From Cyprinodon diabolis (lineage: Eukaryota > Chordata > Actinopteri > Cyprinodontiformes > Cyprinodontidae): DNA of 64,000 nucleotides. Each line of letters opens with the position of its first letter. The first letter of the stretch is position 1. The translations under genes were made by a program, and so were the position numbers. Below the pieces are notes generated by a model, which had not been told where the DNA came from, searched no databases, and worked only from the letters and a program-made list of their open reading frames with translations. Shown piece by piece: positions 56,033-64,000 of the stretch. The stretch covers positions 7,049,501 through 7,113,500 of the forward strand of contig CM060076.1 in NCBI GenBank assembly GCA_030533445.1. The letters are read 5' to 3'.

Positions 56033-57037
56033 ATGGGGAAGACTGCTGACTTGACAGTTGTCCAAAAGACGACCATCGACACCTTGCACAAGGAGGGCAA
56101 GACACAAAAGGTCATCGCTAAAGAGGCTGGCTGTTCACAGAGCTCAGTGTCCAAGCACATTAATAGAGAGGCGAAGGGAAGGAAAAGATGTGGTCGAAAA
56201 AAGTGTGCAAGCAAGAGAGATAACCGCACCCTGGAGAGGATTGTGAAACAAAACCCATTCAAAAATGTGGGGGAGATTCACAAAGAGTGGACTGCAGCTG
56301 GAGTGAGTGCTTCAAGAACCACCACACACAGACGTATGAAAGACATGGGTTTCTGCTGTCGCATTCCTTGTGTCAAGCCACTCTTGAACCACAGACAGCG
56401 TCAGAAGCGTCTTGCCTGGGCTAAAGAGAAACAGGACTGGACTGCTGGTGAGTGGTCCAAAGTCATGTTCTCTGATGAAAGTAAATTTTGCATTTCCTTT
56501 GGAAATCAAGGTCCCAGAGTCTGGAGGAAAAGAAGAGAGGCACTTCATCCACGTTGCTTGAAGTCCAGTGTAAAGTTTCCACAGTCAGTGATGGTTTGGG
56601 GTGCCATGTCATCTGCTGGTGTTGGTCCATTGTGTTTTCTGAGGTCCAGGGTCAACGCAGCCACATACCAGGAAGTTTTAGAGCACTTCATGCTTCCTGC
56701 AGCTGACCAACTTTTTGGAGATGCAGATTTCATTTTCCAACAGGACTTGGCACCTGCACACAGTGCCAAAGCTACCAGTACCTGGTTGAAGGACCATGGT
56801 ATCCCTGTTCTTAATTGGCCAGCAAACTCTCCTGACCTTAACCCCATAGAAAATCTATGGGGTATTGTGAAGAAGAAGATGCAATACACCAGACCCAACA
56901 ATTCAGAAGAGCTAAAAGCCACTATTAGAGCAACCTGGGCTATCATAACACCTGAGCAGTGCCACAGACTGATCGACTCCATGCCACGCCGCATTGCTGC
57001 AGTAATACAGGCCAAAGGAGGCCCAACTAAATACTGA
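56033..57037 (+). CDS. Tc1-like transposase, DD34E, 334 aa
   Basis: Transposase of the long-TIR Tc1 group. The start MGKTADLTVVQKTTIDTLHK is chosen because it matches the family N-terminus; the frame is open from 55997 by chance. Order: first helix-turn-helix (residues about 8-45, with VIAKEAGCSQSSVSKHI), a basic linker with GRKRCGRKKCASKR (about 50-65), second helix-turn-helix (about 70-105, VSASRTTTHRRMKDMG), then the RNase H-like core: FSDESKF (first Asp), FQQDLAPAH (second Asp) and [17 protein letters not shown] (Glu), with 34 residues between the last two. It ends AKGGPTKY with a normal stop. Length equals that of known Tc1 transposases and no inactivating change is seen. Together with the identical TIRs it could still be active or very recently so; that is inference. 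Confidence 0.95.
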   Translation: MGKTADLTVVQKTTIDTLHKEGKTQKVIAKEAGCSQSSVSKHINREAKGRKRCGRKKCASKRDNRTLERIVKQNPFKNVGEIHKEWTAAGVSASRTTTHRRMKDMGFCCRIPCVKPLLNHRQRQKRLAWAKEKQDWTAGEWSKVMFSDESKFCISFGNQGPRVWRKRREALHPRCLKSSVKFPQSVMVWGAMSSAGVGPLCFLRSRVNAATYQEVLEHFMLPAADQLFGDADFIFQQDLAPAHSAKATSTWLKDHGIPVLNWPANSPDLNPIENLWGIVKKKMQYTRPNNSEELKATIRATWAIITPEQCHRLIDSMPRRIAAVIQAKGGPTKY

Positions 57038-57123
57038 GTGCTGTACATGCTCATACTTTTCATGTTCATACTTTTCAGTTGGCCAACATTTCTATAAATC
57101 CTTTGTTTTTATTGGTCTTCAGT

Positions 57124-57325
57124 AATATTCTAATTTTCTGATATGATGAATTTGAGATTTTCATTTGTTGTCATTTGTAATCATCAAAATTAAACAAAAT
57201 AAACATCTGAAATATATGAGTTTGTATGTAATGTATGAATATAATATACAAGTTTCACTTTTTAAATGGAATTACTGAAATCAATCTACTTTTTCATGAT
57301 ATTCTAATTTTATGACCAGCACCTG
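57124..57325. repeat. Right TIR
   Basis: Reverse complement of 55714-55915 over its whole length, including both direct repeats. Confidence 0.93.
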
Positions 57326-57331
57326 TATACT

Positions 57332-57800
57332 TAGACTTAGACAAACTTTATTGTAATCTTGTATACAAAAAATGTATACAAACAGAATTTTGATGCATAC
57401 AGCTTTTCAACAGTGAATGAGCGTCTTAAAAAAGTGAAATAAATATTACCATTTATAAAGTGCAGAAGTGATCAAGAATGTAGGCAGTGTAGGAGAAAAG
57501 GAAAACCAATTCAAAGTCAAAGTGGAAAAGGTGTTAATGTGGAAAGGTTTAGTGCAGTGCAAATACATAAATATGGTGCTAAATGCAGTAGAACTTTGAC
57601 TTATGCTCTATTTAAAGGGATTATGAAAACAAAAATAAGCCATGTTGGTAGTGTAAATATGATGTTTACAAATTTGATGCAGAGTCTGATGGCGGTGGGG
57701 AAAAAGCTGTTGCAGAACCTGCTGGTCCTGCAGCGGATGCTGCGAATCCTCTTCCCAGAGGGCAGCAGGGAGAACAGTCCATGGTGGGGGTGGGGGTGGT
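57332..57800 (-). repeat. Retroposon-like repeat tail
   Basis: Starts CTTAGACTTAGACAAACTTT and ATTGTAATC. On the minus strand this is a CAATAAAGTTTGTCTAAGTC 3' tail. The right part has TGATGGCGGTGGGGAAAAAG, GCTGTTGCAGAACCTGCTGG and CCCAGAGGGCAGCAGGGAGA, a phrase common in fish genomes. Family not assigned. The 87-codon plus frame is not coding. Confidence 0.5.
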
Positions 57801-60090
57801 AAAAGCTTTTAAAACCACAGATGCTTATCAGTATTTATTTTGGGAGAGTAAAGCATATTGTTCATCAATGTGAAAAAAACATGGAACAATAGTGAACCTT
57901 TCCAGGCCAACCTGAAATTAAAACTACTCCAACAGCTCACCCAGATGGACATAAAACAATCCAGAGCATCATAAGCCTCACTGGTCTTAGTCTGGGTCAA
58001 TGTCCATGACTCATCACTGAGACAGAGACTAGGCATAAACTGCCTCCACCATAGCTTAAACCAACTGCTAAACAGAAACAACACAAACCTCTTCTTATGT
58101 TGGCCAAAAAAGTATCTGGATGATCCCAGAAAACCTTTGGGAAAATATTCTGGGGAAGTAGTAGAGAAAGGAGGGATTTTCAGTCCCTCCAGAGTCATCA
58201 AGAAAGCTTCTCTTGTCAGTTATCACAAACAATTCAAGCCTCAAAGCGACACAAACCCAGTCAAAAGTTTTATCTGTGTAATTGGAATAGCTTTTGTTAC
58301 CTAAACACAATGATGAGTTTTTTTTTCCATGTTGGCTATCTTTGTTAGATACTGAAACTAGTATGAAACACTTCATTGGATAACTGTAAATATATTCATT
58401 TTTAAAACTTTGTCACCTTCATGTTGTAGATGCCACCAGCAGAGAGGAACCTTCATTTTCTCCTTCCTTTCCCCACCGCCCCTTTCCACCTCATCCCTCC
58501 TGCATCAGCATATCTGACAAAAACGTAGAACAAGACCAACTTGACAAAAAAAAAACGCTCTCCAGTGGTCTCCACAGCAGAGGAGAAAAAGACAGAGCCT
58601 CGTTTTAACCTCCTCTGCATTTCATTCCCCTGACACGGGCCGACACAAACACCCACTCCTGCACAGTGAGACCATAATCTCTTTGGTCTGTTTGTGGTCC
58701 TTTCATGTTTTCCCCGCAGTCCTCCCAGTTTTTCTGCAGTTGGAAATGTGCTGCTTCAGTGAGGACTGGGAGAACCCGAAACTGTCCCTGTCAATCTGTT
58801 CGTTTTGTTCTGTCTCGAGAGCAGGTGGAGCTCATACATACAAATTATTCAACAAAGTAAATCTGTCTCTGTTTGCTGCAAACTTTGCAATCCAGCGCAG
58901 AGGTTGGGGCTTTTAAGTGACTCAGAGGGCTGTGTGTTCATCCACAGTGGGACATTAAACATAAAGAAGTGGTCAGTTAATTAAACATTTCAAAATGCTC
59001 TATTGATGTGTGCTTCTATAAAACTGTAAACGCTAATCATGAACATTAATGAGATGTCAAATATTGGCTTCTTCAGGTCACAACAGAAAACAGAGATAAA
59101 AAAGTAAACATGTGAGATCAAAATGGCACATCAATGGCAAAACACATGCATTTTACAGTATTTTGTAAAACGTCCAACCAAAAACACAGCAACTAAAAAA
59201 ACTTCAGGCATAATTCTGGCTCAACATTTGATCATTCTTTATCTATGTGTTATTAAAGTTCATTTAAAATGTTTACTAGTATTAATAGACCCAGCCTTTA
59301 GGAGAAGGCAAACATTTCTACTGGGAATTATTATTTACTGATTTATCCATCTCAGACCTATTTTTATTTCACAACAAACCCCCAGGATCTAACTCAAACT
59401 AACTACAATTTAATTAACAGGTTATTAACAAAAGACCTGAGTCACCAATACTCGATGATGATAACGTATGTCGTAAGGATAAGTGGTTAAAAGTATTTTT
59501 AGATGGGTCATGGTGAACCTTTTTAAACCAAAGAACATTGCACTCACTGTCAAACAGTGGTGGGAACATCATGCTGAAGATCAGTTTTAGTAGCACTGGT
59601 GAATAGAAAAATAAAAAGTAAGAGGAAAATCCAATCGCAAATCATCAACTACAAAGCTGAAACTTTGCTCCAATTTGGCTCTCCGATAAAGAGAATCTGA
59701 AACACACGACTAAGCTTCCGACTGCAAAGAAAGCAGAAGAACCATGCCAGGAAACCAACCAGTTCAAAGTAAGTGTTCTAATTTTGATTCGCTGAATTAC
59801 GACAGCACCATGGCCATCTAGATAAACAACATGTCTCCGCCACAACATGCTAAAAGGACATTAATTTAAATATTTGTTAGGGTTTGTACATCCATGTGAC
59901 CCCATTACGCCACTCCCAAATATATTTTTCAGTTTTTCAAGAAAGTGGTAAATAAAGAATTTAGAAAGTATAAAGTAGGTAAATAGAAAGTGAAACTTTA
60001 GGTTTTAGATGTGACCGAAGTGGTTGTTATCAATGATAAGCTGCATGTTAGCTGTCATAAGAAACCTAGTATGGGTCAGATAACCCTTAA
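57801..60090. other. No gene seen
   Basis: Unique-looking sequence. Minus-strand frames of 93 and 130 codons near 57809-58376 overlap each other and lack any recognised motif or splice context. Confidence 0.4.
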
Positions 60091-60094
60091 TATA

Positions 60095-60840
60095 TATCCA
60101 TCCATCCATCCATCCATCCATCCATCTTCTTCCGCTTATCCGGGGTCGGGTTGCGGGGGTAGCAGCTTCAGTAGGGAGGCCCAGACACCCCTCTCCCCAT
60201 TCACTTGGGCCAGCTCCTTCGGGGGAATCCCAAGGCGCTTCTAGGCCAGCAGAGAAACATAGTCCCTCCAGCGTGTCCTGGGTCTCCCCCTGGGCCTCCT
60301 CCCAGTGGGATGTGCCTGGAACACCTCACCAGGGTGACATCGAGGAGGCATCCTAATCAGATGCCCTCAACTGGATCCTCTCGATGTGGAGGAGCAGCAG
60401 ATCTACTCTGAGTCCCCCCCGGATGACTGAGCTCCTCGTAGGGTGTCTGGGAGAGCCCAGACACCCTACGGAGAAAACTCATTTCAGCCGCTTGTATCCG
60501 GGATCTCGTTCTTTCGGTCATGACCCAAAGCTCATAATCATAGATGAGGGTAGGAACGTATATCGACCGGTAAATCAAGAGCTTTGCTTTTTAGCTCAGC
60601 TCTCTCTTCACCACAACAGAGCGGTACAGCGCACGCTTCACAGCATACGCCACACCACTCCGCCTGTCGATCTCCCGCTTCATCTTCCCCTCATTCGTGA
60701 ACAAGACCCCAAGATACAAACTCCTCCACTAGGGGTAGTAAATCCTCCCCAACCCGGAGAAGGCACTCTACCCTTTTCCGGCTCAAGACCACGGTCTCGG
60801 ATTTGGAGGCACTGATCCTCAACCGCTAATAAAGGCCATT
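60095..60840 (-). pseudogene. RTE-type LINE 3' fragment
   Basis: The minus-strand tail of an RTE-group LINE (Rex3/Expander-like by memory). The 3' end carries a (GGAT)n-type microsatellite, TCCATCCATCCATCCATCCA on the plus strand, followed by CTTCCGCTTATCCGGGGTCG. A minus frame (60578 down to 60357) reads YRSIYVPTLIYDYELWVMTE then RTRSRIQAAEMSFLRRVSGL, the C-terminal RT region of these elements. Downstream parts are frameshifted (LRVEPLL-like and WASLL-like pieces are visible out of frame). Broken and 5' truncated. Confidence 0.82.
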
Positions 60841-63078
60841 TAACGGTTGATCACATCAGAAATGGATGGCCAGTGCCATCTTTGTTATTTGTCACAGCCA
60901 CAACAAATCCAGTTATGCTTTGGAGAGCTCTCACAAAGCAATCTGGGATATATCTGCTCATTTACTGACCAAGGATGATCACTACTTTTCAAGGTGCATT
61001 GTGGGAAATTTCAATTCGACCACATTTTCATCCACTAGACGTTCAGAGATTCATAAAAAATGCGTAACACCTATATAATGCCCTATATAGTGCGGGGAGT
61101 CCACACTGCTCACAGTGTACCTGCATTACGCCCAACTCTGTGGAAGTTATTAGGATTGAAGATTTCTATTCTTTGGTGCTGCCACACCTTAGCAATATGC
61201 TTTGGCAATCTAAAGCTCAGACAACTATAACTACATGTCTGTTTAGGGTTGAAAGGTATAAAACTCTTTAACTTCCAGGATTCCCCTTGAAGTTAAAGAG
61301 TTAAAGGGGAAACAATAAAAAATTTTTTTGAAAATCTGGTAAAGGATTATTAAAACTGAACCATAAGGCATTGTTTCTATAAATTTTAACTGTCAAGCCA
61401 TGCTTTTAAATGTGGAATAAACATAACTGTGCTGCTCTTCAATCTAACTTGAAGACATGAAACGCAGCACAATTAGTTGTTTTGCATCAGATGATTGGAG
61501 GTAGATGGAGTTCACCCAAAATCCCAGACAGAAGATTTTTGGTGAATCTGTAGACAGATAATCGTCTCACAGTACTATCAACTCTCTGAGCCAAGAACGG
61601 AAGTAAAAGTGATGTATGTGTGGGAGCTTTGGTTCACTAGGGCACATTTCAAGATTTCCAAAACTCAGACTGTGAGCCACAGTGGCAGAAGAAAAATATG
61701 CTTCAACATTTGCAGCAAATACATGCCATTAAAAAATAGGAGAGCAGCAGGAACTAAATCCCTTTCAACCAGTAAATATGCACAGGAAATATAAAGATTA
61801 CATTGGAGCTGAAACAGTAGGCCTGAACAACTGCATTTAAGAACGAGATCCAGATCTAATTATGCATGCTTTGCAAAGAGAGTAAATATGTTTCCACTTT
61901 AAGAGTAGGTAGTTTGAGGTCTCGGCAGCAACTTAAACTTTAAAAACAATTAATTAAAACAAATAAGGTACATTCTCATTCTTAGCACAGAATGTAGGCC
62001 TAAAGGCTTTCTTTTTATTAAGCAGTCTAGGCAAACATCTTGTTTGTTTCTGCTTCTTAGTACAATTTACATATTTCGGAAGCACAGCTATAAATACTGT
62101 TATTAGGACTTCTGTTCATACATTCACTCTTCGTTTACTCAGTCAGTTTCATCACTTTTTCTGTTTTTTTAAAGGCCCTATACTATCCACAGAAATAGGA
62201 AATACAGAACAGGATTTAAAAAAAAAAATTCAGGATTATTTTATGTGTTCAGTAGGTAAAGTTTCATTTTCAAACTTATTAAATCAGCTTATTAGGCTTG
62301 AATCATCATTAGGGATTAGGAATGTCTAGATAGGAAAATTTGGGACAATCTCAATATCCAATTCAACTATTGCTGTTTGGCCCATTATTGATATAAAAAA
62401 AAATGACCACACGAAGGGTTATGCCTCTCCGCTTCAGTTATACACCTTTAAATGACTTCTGAAACAGGCAGACACACATGGCAGAGGATAGAAATAATCA
62501 TCAATTATGAAGTCCTGGAGATTATAACTTTCACTGTTACACATATAGTAAATGTTAATGTATATATGTTCTATATTTTTAACAGCAGTTATATAAAAAT
62601 TTATAATATTCTACAGTTGTACCAGAAACCACCATATCTAATGTGTAATCACTGACACTGATGCTATGCACACGCAATTTTGCACAAGACAGAGCGTTTG
62701 TTGCAGATTTGCAACAATAGGAATCAAAGGGGATGATATCCAACTATCCAACCATTTTTACTTATATGACCAATACTGATGTTAAAGCCCATTTGTCACA
62801 AATCCTGAATTATTCTAAATATTATACATTTTTTGGGATTTTGGAACAGCTTTTAAAACAATATTGCTCTTCCTTTCTCACTCTGTAGCAGAACAATGAC
62901 ACAATGATAATAAAAGTTAGATAATTATAATAACTAAGATAAGAAGTGTTTATTAAATTACAATAAATAGCAAATGGAGGGAGAGGCAATGCTTGTGCTT
63001 CATGTGATCTTAAGGTTTAACTACTGGAGGCATTAATAAATCTGCTAATGCATGCATATATTAGCCGATTATCACATA
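60841..63078. other. No gene seen; possible worn TTAA element
   Basis: Mostly unique-looking. Near 62172 TTAAAGGCCCTATACTATCC and near 62437 AGTTATACACCTTTAA could be worn ends of a TTAA-type element like those at 28008 and 43148, but the inverted match is weak. Confidence 0.4.
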
Positions 63079-63083
63079 GTATT

Positions 63084-63978
63084 CAGGGGTTGACGTTAAG
63101 AATTTTGAGCACTTGCCCTTTGGGCAAGTGACTTTCACATTTCATTTGCCCAGAAACAATTTTTACTTGCCCAGTATAATGTTTGATAAATATAGTTCCT
63201 AATATTCATTTTTGTATATATATCAATGAAACATGTTTGTTTTATAAATGTTTTTTGTAATTCAGTAAGTTTCCAGGTTACTGGTGTGTATCTGCATGCG
63301 TCAGATAATGAACTCAAGCCTACATTACCGTGTTAACATGCTTTTCAATCCTTCCTGCACATTCTTTTCAAACTAAACTTTGCTTTAAACTGTTGTGTGC
63401 TTGGAAAAATATAAATTGTGATGTTAAAAATAAAAAAAAACTTGACAGGTTAAAAACTTACACTACTACTACTCACCAATTTAATATGTTTAGCTCTATA
63501 ACATTTAAATGAAAAAAAGTCAATGAAATTTTTTTAATATATGACCTCTGTATAGGAGACAGCCATATGATAGAAATATTTACACTGTGCGCATACAATT
63601 GTTATTTTCCTAATCCCTGACTGATCATTTTTAATCTAGCGTGTATTATAGTATAGATTAAATTTATCATCCAGCTGCTGCTCTGCAGAATTCCCAGAAT
63701 TCTCCCCAAGAGCTGAATCACGGCATCTAGCGGAAAATCACGCAGCTTTTCCAAATCACGCGAGAATGTGTACAAAACAACAAAAATGGCGCCGGCAACG
63801 CTTGTGGGTCATTTTCAGTGAATGTCGGTGATTTTAAAGTAATTTTGAGTGATAAATCTTTTTTTTTTTTTGCGATCATTGCACTTGCCTGGTGGGCAAA
63901 TGCAATGAAATTTGTACTCTACCGACAATAAAAACTACTTGCCCCGGGCGGTCGGGCAATGGCTAACATCGAGTCCTG
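63084..63978. mobile_element. CAGG-ended element E, 5-bp duplication
   Basis: Left tip CAGGGGTTGACGTTAAG and right tip (inverse CAGGACTCGATGTTAGC) form an imperfect inverted pair. GTATT is duplicated (63079-63083 and 63979-63983). Subterminal hairpins are built of ACTTGCCC and GGGCAAGT words at both ends. 895 bp, no transposase. CAGG tips with a 5-bp duplication point to the same hAT5-like type as 13146-15380, though the sequences differ. A scrambled copy lies at 35160-35897. Confidence 0.8.
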
Positions 63979-64000
63979 GTATTATATGTATTCATCTATC

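Larger units (their letters stand above)
55714..57325 (+). mobile_element. Tc1-like DD34E transposon with 202-bp TIRs, complete
   Basis: TIRs span 55714-55915 and 57124-57325; by eye the two 202-bp arms are identical. TA is duplicated (55712-55713 and 57326-57327). The single transposase frame is open. Complete and apparently young. Confidence 0.96.

Noticed and set aside
56545..57069. Minus-strand frame of 174 codons
   Set aside because: Antisense to the transposase at 56033-57037; same explanation for the other frames in that region.
57809..58376. Minus-strand frames of 130 and 93 codons
   Set aside because: They overlap in different frames and show no recognisable motif or exon signals.

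Overview
The window looks like teleost fish nuclear DNA: AT-rich, almost no protein-coding sequence, and crowded with vertebrate and fish transposable elements (L2-type and RTE-type LINE tails, Tc1/mariner transposons, many hAT-type and other non-autonomous DNA transposons). There are no operons, rRNA or CRISPR arrays, and I recognised no tRNA gene. The one host coding feature I can support is a 120-bp exon on the minus strand at 3320-3439. It encodes a coiled-coil segment that I recognise as FAM184A, with a good splice acceptor and donor in phase 0. I saw no flanking exon on either side, so the DNA to its right is most simply read as a very large upstream intron of that gene (about 60 kb or more) and the DNA to its left as the start of the next intron. 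This is inference.

Layout. 1-4.5 kb: two hAT-like elements, the FAM184A exon, and a terminal-inverted-repeat (TIR) element whose core has grown into a 20-bp minisatellite. 6-8.2 kb: three L2-type LINE 3' fragments in a row on the minus strand. 8.5-11.75 kb: a hAT, then a TTAA-flanked element that carries two later insertions. 13.1-15.4 kb: a CAGG-ended element with a 5-bp target duplication, itself hit by a hAT. 19.2-20.2 kb: another L2 tail. 21.5-22 kb and 52.8-53.3 kb: two copies of a 0.5-kb element. 26.2 kb: the short sister of the minisatellite element. 28.0-28.7 kb: a TTAA element with a decayed exon that looks like part of a transposon protein. 30.2-31.1 kb: a CACTGC-ended element inserted into itself. 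31.3-32.5 kb: a Tc1 element with an open transposase. 33.9-35.9 kb: a scrambled nest. 40.7-42.9 kb: a three-deep nest. 49.2-50.3 kb: a broken DD36E element. 55.7-57.3 kb: a Tc1 element with 202-bp TIRs that look identical and an open transposase. 60.1-60.8 kb: an RTE-type LINE tail. 63.1-64.0 kb: a second CAGG-ended element with a 5-bp duplication.

The proteins encoded here serve transposition, apart from the FAM184A exon. Many element boundaries could be fixed to the base from target-site duplications (6, 8, 5, 10, 3, TTAA, TA and 13-15 bp), which gives relative insertion orders. I found no convincing new multi-gene system. The observations most worth following are the minisatellite-cored TIR family with 6-bp duplications, the TTAA family with a residual exon and a paralogous empty site, the self-nested CACTGC element, and the two open Tc1-type transposases.
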